From NCBI GenBank assembly GCA_016617855.1, contig JAECUM010028837.1, positions 1-64,000 on the forward strand: a stretch of DNA of 64,000 nucleotides, read 5' to 3'. The DNA comes from Megalonaias nervosa. Its lineage: Eukaryota; Mollusca; Bivalvia; Unionida; Unionidae. The notes under the pieces were generated by a model. The model was not told where the DNA came from. It did no database searches and saw only the letters and a list, made by a program, of their open reading frames with translations. The translations under genes were made by a program, and so were the position numbers. Below are positions 22,487-33,200 of this stretch, piece by piece. How positions within the stretch are numbered: position 1 is the stretch's first letter; each line of letters begins with the position of its first letter.

Positions 22487-23280
22487 CTACGAAAAATTCA
22501 AAAACGTTTGTACGTGATTATTAAACTCAGTTTTAAATGTTGTCATTCCATCATTGATTGTCGTTAATGATGTCGTCATTGGAATGTTGCTATCATCGAC
22601 ATACTTTTTTGTTGCAGCGTCGAAATCCGATTCTGGTGTTCTGAAATTATTATTGCCATTATTATTCATGTTGAGAAATGCACGCATTATGCCACCGTTA
22701 GCTAACAGAAACTTAGATTCTTGATCATCGACGAATTTTTTCGTTGCGGCGTCTGTGTCTGCGGCTGCGTTTCCAAGGTATGTAATTTTATTTCGGTTCA
22801 TGATAATGTAGCCCGTGAATGTATCACCGGTTTTCTTGACATAATCGGTAACTGACTTACCGGAACCTTGTATTTTACCTTGATCAGTTAAAGTAACGAT
22901 ATTATTAACAACCGCGGTGGGAATTCGTATGAGCACATCTGGTAGTTGTATGCTACTTCTTTTTAATCGTCCTTGTTTTTACTGAAAACCAACGACTTCA
23001 TTTTGTTCCACGCTTGTAATGTTTAACAAATCATCGATTTCATTTTTGAGCTGAGCAAACGTTGCATACTTTGATAAGTCACCTTGCTGGGTTTTACCAC
23101 GAAAAATGTTTCCATAAATATCCACCATTATATTTACTAATGTCTGTTTAAAACATTGGACAACGTGGTATATTTGTGCACGACTTTGAGGTGGTTTTGT
23201 TGACGATGAAACAGCGTCGAGTACGGCGAGTACTTCACGGCCATATATTGGCGGATCAGTTATTGTTTGTGTTGGTAATG
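22487..23280 (-). pseudogene. Fibre-like protein with phage-tail-fibre type repeats
   Basis: Two minus-strand pieces (about 23280-22979 and 22936-22487) belong together and are split by a break near 22940-22980. The first contains PIYGREVLAVLDA, IYHVVQCFKQTLVNIMVDIY and YATFAQLKNEIDDLL. The second contains two repeats typical of trimeric phage tail fibres: a MNRNKITYLGN unit followed by DTDAATKKFVDD, and a MNNNGNNNF unit followed by DFDAATKKYVDD. These repeats build triple-beta or coiled trimer shafts. In this context an attachment fibre of the virion is the likely role. It is directly downstream of, and apparently fused in frame with, the protease fragment. Confidence 0.6.
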
Positions 23281-23299
23281 TTGAATACCATACTGGTAT

Positions 23300-23553
23300 A
23301 TCAACGGCTAAATTGCTATATCGTAAAAATTCTTTTGGTGACGCCAACGCATACGAATCGAAATAAACAATTCCACGTGGATCAATCGCGCATCCAACCC
23401 AGTGAGTAACTGGACCAGAGTTTTATCGAGATTTAATGATACCAGTTTCAACACGGTTTGGTTTGTAAGGTAATTGATCACGCATAAAAACACCTCTAAA
23501 GTTTATGAAGTTTAGTTGCTTAGCAGCATCAAGTAAATCAAAATTGGATATAG
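23300..23553 (-). pseudogene. Adenain-type cysteine protease, truncated
   Basis: On the minus strand the sequence shows ISNFDLLDAAKQ, then GVFMRDQLPYKPNRVETG, and, after a one-base frame change in an A run near 23425, PVTHWVGCAID and IVYFDSYALASPKEFLRY. The THW histidine and the YFDS aspartate are two of the three catalytic residues of adenovirus-type maturation proteases. The third part, with the catalytic Cys, is not found: the frame runs directly into the fibre-like protein, as if an internal deletion joined two genes. In related elements this enzyme processes capsid precursors. Confidence 0.7.
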
Positions 23554-23639
23554 GAAGAATCAACGAAGTGTCCCGGGAAGTCTTAAACCTTTTCCGTACC
23601 ACGAATGGGGAGTTCCTGGCAGTCTTAGATCCTTTCCCT

Positions 23640-23891
23640 TTTATTAGAATTTTTTATTCCGTGACCTGTTGCTTTCTTTGATGCCATCTCAGCAGCAGTT
23701 CCAACAGCACCAAGTTCAGCTGCTTTTGCAAGAGCTGGGGCTGCAGCGGCTATCAACGGTGGTATCGCTGCAAGAAGTGAAAATATACCACCCGTCTTAG
23801 CGATGTCTTTAATGGCACCCGCAGAAAGATTAAGTAGTGTACCGGTGTTTGATTGATTGGCTTTATTGAAGTGCCTGAGTTGACGTTCTCA
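23640..23891 (-). pseudogene. Hydrophobic Ala/Gly-rich minor virion protein (adenovirus mu/pX-like)
   Basis: The minus strand encodes NLSAGAIKDIAKTGGIFSLL, then an apolar stretch rich in Ala and Pro (AAIPPLIAAAAPALAKAA), and a basic tail with KKATGHGIKNSNKRE. One in-frame TGA lies near the start, at about 23889. A short apolar core with a basic tail and a GHG-type motif is typical of the small DNA-binding or membrane-active core proteins that maturation proteases cleave. It lies between the capsid gene and the protease. Confidence 0.5.
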
Positions 23892-24058
23892 CAATGATAG
23901 TTTATTTGAGCCACTTTGAATCTGTTCTCGCTTTAGCGATATTTTTATTCCGCAGTTATCTTTTGTCTATTGTCGCTGATTATAGTTTTTTAATCTGACC
24001 AGGAGTCAGACTGACTCTAACATGATGATATGATATTATAATATCATGAGCGATTTAA

Positions 24059-25393
24059 TTACATGTTTTCTACTTGGGCATCAATGGCTCTCATTCGTCC
24101 ACCAACACCTTCAAGTAGCATTGTTTTATCGCTGAGTATAACAGCGATTGGTCTGTAACCACCAGCGGGCAGTCGAGCTACACAAGCTCGAAAGTGTATA
24201 TCAACGACAGATTGTCTGAACAAATCCAAGTGTCCCAGGGAGAAATAATAGATCGGATATAGCTTTGTAAAATCCCGCTGAGATATCTGTAAACCTGAAT
24301 CAATATTCTGATCACGTCCCATGAACGTCATCAAACGATGATAAGCACGTGCAACATGATTATTCTCAAAATTCACAAACACTTCTTAAGAAGGTTCTTG
24401 ATGTCCATTTATCCTCAAAGAAACTTCACTAGCTCCAAGCGTATCAAACACCATTGGATTTCGTTCCTGCGAATGGCATTTTCCTGAAACGCGATGAATT
24501 TATGTCGTGGTGCTGACACCCGCCGCTGTGATGATATCTGCCATGTGAATAAACGAGCAGCATTACTTTGAACACTCTCTGTGGTCATCGTCAAGAATGA
24601 CAATGTTTGATTTACCACCTTGATTCATGAAAGAGAGTAACCGTTGTTCTTCGGCAAGTGATGGAGTCATTACTGGCATCCACAACGAAAGTTTTGTAAG
24701 TATTACTTTACCTGCATTAACGGCAGCATCACGCCATGTTGCATCATTGTCGGTGGTTTTTCTAACAAGTACCACTGTGTGTTTAGCGCCAAATATAACC
24801 TTTCTAACATTTCTGCAGAATCCAAAGATATGTGACTGGAATCACATATGAGAACTCTTCATCGTCGTTTAGCATTGCTCGACGCGCCGCAAATCCCAAG
24901 TTGAAGTTTTCATTCATTGATGCAACTTCAGTTCCAGCTGCATTTAGTGTTGCGTTTCTGCTTTCTAGATGATCAGTTGTATTCTTTGCAAACATCATTG
25001 ACGGACCAGCTGATCTCGAGCAATCATCGCTGTATCTTGCAAGGCCAAGTATTGTGGTGGCAACGTCAACGTTTTCCAGGCATGATTCAATATTTTTCCG
25101 TCAATGATATATGTGGCACTGTTAAATAACGCCATGACGCCATTATTAACAGAACCAACTCCATCACCAATTCCGTATGCTGTATCATCTGCATTTAAAA
25201 GTCTACTTTCGATCTCAATGAATGCCTCAGCTGGCAAGAAATATCTACTTGTATCCTGAATTTGTAATTCGATTCTTCCTCTAGCGTTAGGTACACGTGC
25301 GTCATAAGAATAATTCTGATAATCGCGCACAGACTCATCCTTGAGTATTGGTGCGTTCATGTCGAATGCGGGATCAGATACACGTTTGAACAT
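24059..25393 (-). pseudogene. Major capsid-like protein, at least four frameshifts
   Basis: The start is ATG 25393. The first 132 residues are continuous and include SRYFLPAEAFIEIESRLLN, MALFNSATYIIDGKILNHAW and LPPQYLALQDTAM, the pattern of the first jelly roll of double-jelly-roll capsid proteins. Later pieces follow in shifted frames near 25000, 24800, 24590 and 24400. They include NLGFAARRAMLND, ATWRDAAVNAGKVILTKLSLW and the C-terminal NFENNHVARAYHRLMTF with DLFRQSVVDIHFRACVARLP. The total of ~445 codons is near the size expected for a Polinton-like major capsid protein. The assignment rests on motif pattern and gene context; a structure prediction would settle it. Confidence 0.7.
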
Positions 25394-25540
25394 CTTTCTT
25401 ATATTTATTATTGTCTAACACGAAGACCACTTCCTGTTATTAAACTTGCAGTTATATTTGTTTTCTTTTTCACCAACCAACTATGCTAATTTTTATTTGC
25501 AGCTTGATTTATTATTTTACTAACGTTTGCAAGCATTACT

Positions 25541-25843
25541 TCAGTACTGAGTAATTTTTACTGGCTGAGGTTTTCGTCGTATCAATCGTGCTAGTCTATC
25601 CTTGATTTCTGAGAGTGCTTTGCTAGCAACATCACCAACATCACCAATATCTTGTTCACGAACAACGTCAATAGCTTTCATTCCCAGTTGCTTTGCAATC
25701 GGTATTGCTTTTGGGGCTATTCTTCTAAATAGATCCTGAAAAACATCACCGAGTCCATCCCCGTTGATTGCTTTATACGTAGGTAATCGCAAATTTATTA
25801 CCCTGACCATGGTCGGTCCATGTTCAGCATTATATATGATCAT
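25541..25843 (-). CDS. Small basic minor virion protein (pVI/pX-like)
   Basis: The intact 100-residue frame starts at ATG 25843. The N-terminus is followed by a helical region GLGDVFQDLFRRIAPKAIPI (residues 30-49), an amphipathic segment AKQLGMKAIDVVREQD, a Gly-Asp stretch, and a basic tail RLARLIRRKPQPVKI. An amphipathic helix followed by a basic tail fits a core or membrane-lytic capsid protein released by the viral protease. It sits upstream of the capsid gene in the same orientation. This is the only undamaged gene among the left-facing set. Confidence 0.5.
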   Translation of the reverse strand: MIIYNAEHGPTMVRVINLRLPTYKAINGDGLGDVFQDLFRRIAPKAIPIAKQLGMKAIDVVREQDIGDVGDVASKALSEIKDRLARLIRRKPQPVKITQY

Positions 25844-25877
25844 CTTATTTTCTTGTTACTGATCTAATTGCATACCC

Positions 25878-26770
25878 TCAACCATCCATGATACCGCCTG
25901 TAAATAATCTCGGACAAATAGCAGCTGCTTCATTAATGATTTCTGGGGAATTATTACCTGCTCGTTTTCCATCGATTAAAATTTCTAATCGTTCAACATC
26001 AGCAAGAACATTATCAGGACATGGAGTAATAAGACCACTTCCTCTGGTACCTATACCAATACCACTTCCAGTTGCACCAGGAGTATCATGCCAATCTTCT
26101 TCCTCACTTGTTGATATTTGACTAGTTATCTTTTGTGGTTGTTATTGTTGTGGTCGTGGTTGTTGTGAAAGATATGTTTTTATCTCATCTATAAATGTCA
26201 TATATCTTGGATCATCACTTCTGGCCTGATCAACTCCATAATGTATGCGAAATATCCATTTGTTCCAGTCATCACGGCTTATAAAATGACCGCGGTACTC
26301 GGGGGTTCGGAAATTCTTCTTTATTATTGTAACTCTGCACGGTACTCTTCGCTAAATGTCTCACGTTTTTGGCTTTCCTAATATCATTAACACTTTCTCT
26401 GGTAAATTTATCAATCACAGCAATTTTAATTTTTGCTTGTTCTGTATGAGCTTGACCAATACCTTCAAGTATTTCTTGCATTGGTTGAGCAGCAGCTATT
26501 TCAGACGGAAGTTCTCGTAGAATCCGTTTTTTTTTTTAGTTCGCTCTACTATTTTTCCAGTCGATGCCGCGGTTTGCTCTAATGTGGGAAAAAGACCTTC
26601 AGTAGTCTTTGTAACAGGTTTAAATAACTGTTCTGTACCTTCTGCGAATTCCACCTGAGACTCCTGATGCGCTTGCAGTTGCTGCTTGACAGCATCAGGG
26701 ATGGGGAGATATTTCTTAATTGCCTCTAGTCGCTCTCCAGTTAATCCAGCTGTGTGAGATTCCGTTATTA
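25878..26770 (-). pseudogene. Helical virion-associated protein, two frameshifts and a TAA
   Basis: Minus-strand pieces form one gene of about 295 codons. The N-terminal part contains AGLTGERLEAIKKYLPIPDA and a long Gln/Glu-rich helix, broken in a T run (A run on the coding strand) near 26529-26539. The middle has EILEGIGQAHTEQAKIKI, with a second frame change near 26300. The C-terminal part has NKWIFRIHYGVDQARSDD and TYLSQQPRPQQ, an in-frame TAA, and DWHDTPGATGSGIGIG, ending at 25878. No family is named with confidence. It is the first left-facing gene, starting close to the right terminal repeat. Confidence 0.5.
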
Positions 26771-26793
26771 ATATAACAATGCTTTAATTACAG

Positions 26794-27016
26794 TAGCAGA
26801 GAGGCTGAACGATCAACAGTGAGTGACCAGCGAGTAAACGAGTCGCATATAAAAACATACAAGCGTCAACGATAAAGTAACAAAATGAACTAACCCAATC
26901 GGTCGGTTAGAGGCTTCGGTTCAGCGTTATTGACCTTGTATTTTCATTTTCGTAGGAAGCTTTACTTTTTATTAATAAGGTCTCCAGCAAAATGGTCTGT
27001 TCAGCCTCTCTGCTGC
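26794..27016 (-). repeat. Right terminal inverted repeat of the virus-like element
   Basis: This is the reverse copy of 14593-14817. It starts GTAGCAGAGAGGCTGAAC and ends GTTCAGCCTCTCTGCTGC, again with short inverted ends of its own. Confidence 0.95.
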
Positions 27017-27050
27017 TCTGTTACATATTTTTAACCCTAAAGTCGTAATC
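27017..27050 (+). mobile_element. 5' LTR of the gypsy-like element, right remnant
   Basis: The sequence 'tctgttacatatttttaacc' with 'gtcgtaat' aligns with the last ~35 bp of the 3' LTR ('tctgtaacatattttaagac', 'gacgtaaca'). The LTR therefore continues after the inserted element. Confidence 0.6.
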
Positions 27051-27229
27051 TAAATTTGGGGCTTAGCTTGGATCTGAATTTCTGTAAAACATTTCATAGA
27101 TATTAAAACTTCTTTTAAATTTAAATTGACTTTGTTTTGGAATTATCATTGTCTCTGGTAAAGATGTTAATTCCACACATTTGATAAATTTTTACTCAAA
27201 CCAGCAATTATTCATCCTGTCACTTAATA

Positions 27230-28110
27230 AACTTCGTTTCAAATCCGATCCAAGTAGTGTCAGAGTCAAGCAGAAGGTATCTAATTCTTACCTGCAACAT
27301 AATCCTGCATTTGACGAACCATTTAGCTGAACAATGGTAGACTTTGTCGGCCCTTTGTCGACCCTTTACCTAATACCAAGTCAGGCAACCGATACATATT
27401 GAACGTATTGTCTGCATCCACAAAATTTTCAGAGGCAACCTCTTTGAGAAATATTAAAACTATAATTATTGTAAAAGCTTTGGTAAATTTTTAATGCTTG
27501 CTGGTCTTTGCAAATCTGTCCAGTCTGATCAAGGTTCAAATCTTATGTCTGGAATTGCATGGATTAGGCATCGAGCAGTTTAACTCTTCTGTCTATCAGT
27601 CTGAGAGTCAAGTGACTTTGGAAAGGTTGTATCGATCGTTGAAGAATATGATTCATTTATATTGTTCAGATCAGGAAAAGGCATGAATGAGGGTGCATGC
27701 TGTTTGGTAATCAGTTAAACATTCATGGGGTTTTAGTCTTGTTTGATCTGCTTTAGACCATTCAAGTTATAAAAAGAGAAACTTCTTTTAAATGTAGATT
27801 TCAAGATTAATATTCTTGATTACGTCTCTGATTTCAAAAGCTAGTGAAGTAGCAGGAACTAATATTCACTCTATTCAGTCAAAAATGAAATTAAGAAATA
27901 CACAGAAAGGTTTTTTTTTTCAGTGTGTGATAAAGTCATAGCTTTTTTGCCAATACTTCAAAATCCTCTTCGGATTAAATTATATGATCCTTATACAACT
28001 AAAAAAAACAAATGACTTAAATTATGTAATTTAATACTTCTTTGAGTCGGAAACAGAAACAAATTTGTCATATAAATACGATAGAGGTGTGTATTGATAG
28101 AGACAGCACA
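27230..28110 (+). pseudogene. Ty3/gypsy integrase remnant, upstream of RT
   Basis: Across several frames the plus strand shows DFVGPL near 27339, a degraded core with LGIEQFNSSVYQSESQ and LERLYRSLKNMIHLYC (27560-27670), and a C-terminal GPY/F-like segment VIAFLPILQNPLRIKLYDPY near 27940-28000. The catalytic Asp and Glu positions lie in damaged codons, so the protein is dead. Gypsy elements normally place integrase after RNase H; here it precedes the reverse transcriptase. No gag or aspartic protease coding was found between the LTR and this segment. Confidence 0.75.
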
Positions 28111-28179
28111 GTTATTTATTCAATTAATTTAGCTGTACCTATTCAACTCTACTACCGAATGAAATCTGATTGTAGTTAA

Positions 28180-29690
28180 TTTGGCTAAACAATCGTCAAA
28201 ATTCATGAATATTAAACGATCTGAACACAAACTTTCACATCCACAGTAACAGGAAAGTGTTGAACTAAAACAGCTATTATATGAATATGAGTGCTTCTTT
28301 CATGACTTTCCAACGCGAAAAATTAAATATGTCATGAAGTTGAGGCGTAGATTCTACACTTGTGAAACAGCATCCTTACATGATCAATCGGCTCAAGCAT
28401 TAATGTCTGAAGATAGTAATTCATTATTTACTTGAGATAGATTTTATAGAATCAAGTAAACGTAACTGGAGTTCACCATGTGTAATTGTACCTAAACCAG
28501 ATACTACATTCCGCATGTGTACTGTCTGGTCAACAGTGTCACAAAAATAGGATTCATTTCCATTGCCAAGAATAAATGATTGTATCGACAAAATATGAAA
28601 TGCAAAATATATTATCATGTTTGACCTTTTTTAAAGGATTGTGACAAATTTCACTCACAGAAAGGGCAAAATGAAATTTTGGGGGGTTTCTTAATCATTA
28701 TAGGCTTTATCAGTATAAAGTGATGCTCTCATGGAATTAAAAATTATCCTGCAGCATTGCAGCATTAATGAACATATTAACATCAGGTCTGTATAAATTG
28801 CGATCCATATATCAATGACATAATCATCAATGACATCAGGTCTGTATAACTGTGACCCATATATCAATGACATCATCATTAATGACAATACATATGAAGA
28901 CCACCTGGAAACAATTTGGACATTTTTCGATCGACTAGGTGATGCAAAACGGATTTAGATCAAATTGACTTTTGCCGTGTTTGTGTTGCATTTTACGGGC
29001 ATATTATCAGACAATTTAAACCTGTCGAAGTTAAGGTCAAGGCTACATCTGATTTTTGTTCAAAGGTTTCCATTATTGCCAAACCTCTGACAAGGTTGCT
29101 GAAGTAATACATCTAGGTTTTACTGGTCTGAGAAATGTCAGGATGCTTTCGAAAAATAAAAGACAGTACCTCAAAGTTCACTAGTTCTAAAAGCACAAAT
29201 GTTTGGCCAAGTATTAAAAATGTTGATGTAAGTAATGCAATAATTAGCAGAATATGGATTCAAGATAAAAATTATGTGGATCATCTAGTATGCTAGTTTT
29301 CTAAAAAGCTAAGCAAGCACCAGACAAAAATTATTCCACAGTTGAGAAGGAATGTTTGGCTTTGATATTTTCTTTGCAACATTTTGAGGTTTATATCAGC
29401 TGAGATTTTTTTCCGATTATTGTTTTCAGTGATAATTATTCCCTTACTTTCATTAACTAAATGAAAAATAAATATCAGAGATTGTTTCATATGGAGTTTA
29501 ATGCTCAAAGAATATAACATTGCCACTAGACACATGAAAAGACGATATTGCATGACTGCATATAAACTCTCACATGTATAGAAGTACAACCCTGTTATTG
29601 TTTGTCTATAGTCTGTGTTAGCAAGCCAATTTTCATGCATATGACCCCGTCCAATGTAATTAAATTTATTATAATATCGTATGTTTATTT
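28180..29690 (+). pseudogene. Ty3/gypsy reverse transcriptase and RNase H remnant
   Basis: Recognisable pieces appear in order: PCVIVPKPDTTFRMCT (about 28475), SFPLPRINDCIDKI, the 'YQYKVM' segment near 28705, a catalytic-box relic reading YINDIII instead of the usual YIDD near 28860, and CQDAFEKIKDSTSK with the RNase H tail FSKKLSKHQ near 29130-29320. Many stops and frameshifts are present. A ~58 bp block containing the catalytic box is tandemly duplicated (about 28784-28880). After RNase H the coding ends and the 3' LTR begins within ~100 bp, so nothing follows RNase H in this element. Confidence 0.8.
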
Positions 29691-29738
29691 GATACATATA
29701 TAAACGAAAGTTTTAATTTATCCATCTTTTACGAGGGG

Positions 29739-30395
29739 TGGGTGTTATGTATATTTAATTACAGTGTATGCTTAACTTTTACCATGGTTGTAAATTGTAA
29801 ACAGCACGTTCACATAGTTAATTGTTGTTCATGACTCTAATTAGTGTATGACTTGTTGACGTAGCCAAAGATCTAGGTTGGTCTTGTTTACAGTTTATCT
29901 GAAATCTTCACATTCTATTACGTTATATGTCCATTGAAATCTTCACATTATATTATTTTATATGTCCAATGAAAATTTGCATAAATAAACCTATAATTAA
30001 CTACTGTTTAAGGTCAGTCTGTGAGAATCCCTAATGATCAGAAATTACGGTTGCTTTCAGATATGATTTGATAAGAATTAATTGGATTTACTAAATGGCT
30101 ATTGACTTTGGATATACACTACTTTGTAATTATTGTGAACTCATTCAAAGACATTCTCTGTTGAATTATTTTTGACATCAGGACATTCAAGACTATTGGA
30201 AATCATTCGGAATATTCTACGGTTTTAGACTTTCGAAAGGAAATTTAGGATAATGTTTTTATTTAATGTACAATAATGTAAGCGAATCTTGAAATTTCAC
30301 CTGGTAATGTAGAGAAATGTATTACTTGTTGATTACAAATAAATTGATGGCTTCACTTCATTCTGTAACATATTTTAAGACACAGAGACGTAACA
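29739..30395 (+). mobile_element. 3' LTR (family 1) of the gypsy-like element
   Basis: A purine-rich 'acgaggggtggg' tract, the likely polypurine primer, directly precedes TGGGTGTTATG. The LTR ends in GACGTAACA at 30395. It matches the interrupted 5' LTR at 14073-14592 plus 27017-27050, and the solo LTR at 35774-36646. Confidence 0.8.
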
Positions 30396-30479
30396 GCATT
30401 TGCAGACACTCTTCTAGATAATTACACTATTATCATCTGAAGCCTGACTGTTATCATAAACATTTAGGTGTGATCAAAC

Positions 30480-33200
30480 AATTTCTGAGGTACGTGTAAT
30501 AGTCTATTTTTCATAAAATATGGTTTGTAAACCATGTACCGATCATTTGATAGGTAACTTTGAATAGATAACGATAATAATGTGTACGAATGGTCATACT
30601 ATCTTTATTACTTGTAATCTACAGTCCTCCATCGGGTCGCCACACTTCGGGACTCATTTAATATCATCATTAAACAGGGCTTCAGCGTGTATGATAATTT
30701 ATAATAATGGGTGATTTAAATAAGGACTTAGTGCTGAATTTAAAATATCTCAGAGTGGTGATGATGCTTAATATGCAAATTATAATAACTAAGCCGATCA
30801 GAGTAACAGACAGTTATGCAGCTTTTAAATCTCGTTGTTATATCGCCAATCATATATATTCTTCGTTCTGGAATTATCTCTGTTGGTGCAAATGTAAATG
30901 ATAACAAGGTTTCATATTTAATTGCACGGCTGCATAGAGAAGTATGGCTTGATAATAAAGCGGAATTTGAATAAATTAATAATATAATGACAAGTATCGA
31001 CTGGAAAACAAAGCTAAGGACATTTCTTGATGTCAATGATGCAAATTCAACTGTAACTTTGTCGTATATTCAGTTTCTAAAGACTGCATACCATTACGCA
31101 AAGTAATTGTTCAGCTGAGGGACAAATGCTGTTACGATAACACAATGTACAGAGCAAGTAGGAAGCGTCCCTCATGAGAAAATAATTATTAACGGTAATA
31201 ATCTGAATCACTGGGAACAATAATAGAGTACGCGATAAAGCGAATAACCAGTAGAAAAAAAAAAAAAAAAAAAACAGCAAAGAAGAATATTGATTATATC
31301 GGAATGATCTCAAAAGAATTTAGAAACTTGTGTCATTTTGTCGAAGAAAAGTTTTTGCCCTCTACTACAACACACTAATGCTAATGGTTCGCTATGTGTA
31401 ATATTTCAGAACATTGATAACAACAATGTCAATATACCGGATATACCTTTCAAAGTTAATAACAAGCTAACTAATACATTAATAACAACTCAAGACCTTT
31501 TTGATGTAATTAAATCTATGCCTAGGTTTAAAACATGTGGCGTATGTAAAAAGGTCATCTTGAACTTAAAGGAATGGTTACATTCACAGGTAAACCACTG
31601 TGTTCTATTAGCTATGTCCGTTGTTAACATGCGTTCCATCATTGTTATGGTAAACAAACCAATGACTTTGTATGAAAACGAATGTAGCAGCGATCCTTCA
31701 AACTACATCCCTTTTTCACTACTGAATTGTATTGGAGAATTTTGGAAAGAATCATTTTTAAACATCTCTACAGTCAAATGATCCTGTATTCAAAAGTTAC
31801 TCCTGGTTCTTCCGATTCAACACTATCTCGGTTTATCGATATGTACCATGGAATATCCACTGCGCTTGATAACAAGGATAACGTGTGTGGTATTTTTGCG
31901 ATGTCTCTAAAGTATTTCATCGGGTTTGGCATAAAGGTCTGATACGTAAAATAAATTGCAATGGAACTGATAGCTCTCTTACTGATTGGTTCTCCGACTA
32001 CCTGTATTGTCGAATCAAGTATACAGTATAATGAGGCTGGCATATTATATGATTCTGGACACTGTGTTAGAACTGTTATGATTTATTGTGTATAATAACG
32101 ATATTGGGGACGATCTCTTCAATGCAACGAGACTCTTTGCTTATTATAGCACGTTCGGGTATTCATCAAATGATACTTACGAATTGAATATGTACTGAAT
32201 ACAGATTCAAAACCAATTGACAACTGGTCAGAGTATTGGTTGGTTCACTTGAATCCAACTATAACTGAAGTAATGCTTTCCTCGCGTAATCTAGAACCAG
32301 TATGTCCTGAATTAAATTTTGTTTAGAAATCCTCTCTTTATTTTGAGTTCCATAAATATCTTGAAGTAATTTCAATAATATAGACAACAGGACTAAAGAT
32401 ATTGATAACATATGTCGGTCGCCCTAAAAAATCAGGTTAATAATGAAGACTGCCTTCACAATAACCTAAATAGAAATTTCGCCACATAAAAAGCGGTAGA
32501 AAAAATGTTTAAATACATTCACTCCCTATTAGAATATATTTAAGTTGTATGGGAAAGCTGTTAGGCTGAATACTATCTTAAATCTGAAACGAAAGTACAG
32601 GGAGAATTATGACTGGTCTTGTTAGAAGTATTTAGTGTCGTAAGATGTGTGAAGAAACTAGTTTAATAAAATAGGTTACTTTGACAGCATTGTATATTGT
32701 GTCTCTCTTTCTTATCTTGCAGACATTCTACAACCACATACAGGAATAATCTTACAAATAGGACTAATATTAATTGAATTAATGCCCGACTTGACGTTAG
32801 TAGAAATAGGACTAATATTAATTGAATTAATACCCGACTTGACGTTAGTAGAAATAGGACTAATTTTAATCAAATTAATACCGACTTGACATTAGTAGAA
32901 ACTCATTTTTACATTCTTATAATAATGTTTGGATTCCACTTAAATATTCAATAAAAGAAAGTAACTATTCTATCTTCAGCAGAAAAATAGAGACTAAGGC
33001 AACATGTGCCTGTATATTGTTTTCCTGTTACCAGGAAAGAATCTATGTTACATTTTAAAATCAGAAAAGAACAATACCGAGTTACAGAAAACCATGTTCT
33101 TGTCATTGGGATATATCAATTGTGCGCTTTTGGAAGCGACATTGAAAATGCATGTCATTATATAGTCACTTGCAAGTACTATATTGAACATCGCTGGTGA
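30480..33200 (+). pseudogene. Decayed LINE (jockey/CR1/L2-like), endonuclease to C-terminus
   Basis: The plus strand carries successive degraded blocks. An endonuclease part includes MGDLNKDLVLNLKYL (30707) and ITKPIRVTDSYAAF. Reverse transcriptase motifs follow: SDPSNYIPFSLLNCIGEF (31692-31745), then FIDMYHGISTALDNKDNVCG (31830-31890). The active-site position reads RLFAYYS, where the family has LFADD, so both aspartates are lost. The C-terminal domain includes HPSSI-like debris and a closing AFGSDIENACHYIVTCKYY (33136-33180) with conserved His/Cys. A 19-base A run (31255-31273) and a three-copy ~52 bp repeat (32750-32890) are later insertions within it. Confidence 0.75.
32750..32890. repeat. 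Three-copy ~52 bp repeat inside the LINE remnant
   Basis: The block 'aggactaatattaattgaat' with 'cgacttgacgttagtagaaa' occurs three times in a row with few differences. Confidence 0.9.

Larger units (their letters stand above)
14593..27016. mobile_element. 12.4 kb virus-like integrated element (Polinton/adintovirus-like)
   Basis: The unit is delimited by inverted repeats at 14593-14817 and 26794-27016. Inside are remnants of an integrase, a phospholipase A2 domain protein, a helicase-HNH tail, an HNH-NUMOD nuclease, a capsid-like protein, small hydrophobic virion-type proteins, an adenain-type protease fragment and a fibre-like protein. That gene set is characteristic of self-synthesising virus-like elements of the Polinton/Maverick and related groups. 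No protein-primed DNA polymerase is visible and many genes are broken, so this copy is defective. It sits inside a gypsy-type LTR. Flanks TTGTTA (14587-14592) and CTGTTA (27018-27023) suggest a roughly 6 bp target duplication with one mismatch, the length known for Polintons. Genes on the right half point left; those on the left half mostly point right. Confidence 0.85.

Noticed and set aside
25888..26121. 77-residue plus-strand frame
   Set aside because: The minus strand in the same place encodes the conserved-looking C-terminus of the 26 kb gene, so the plus frame is a shadow.
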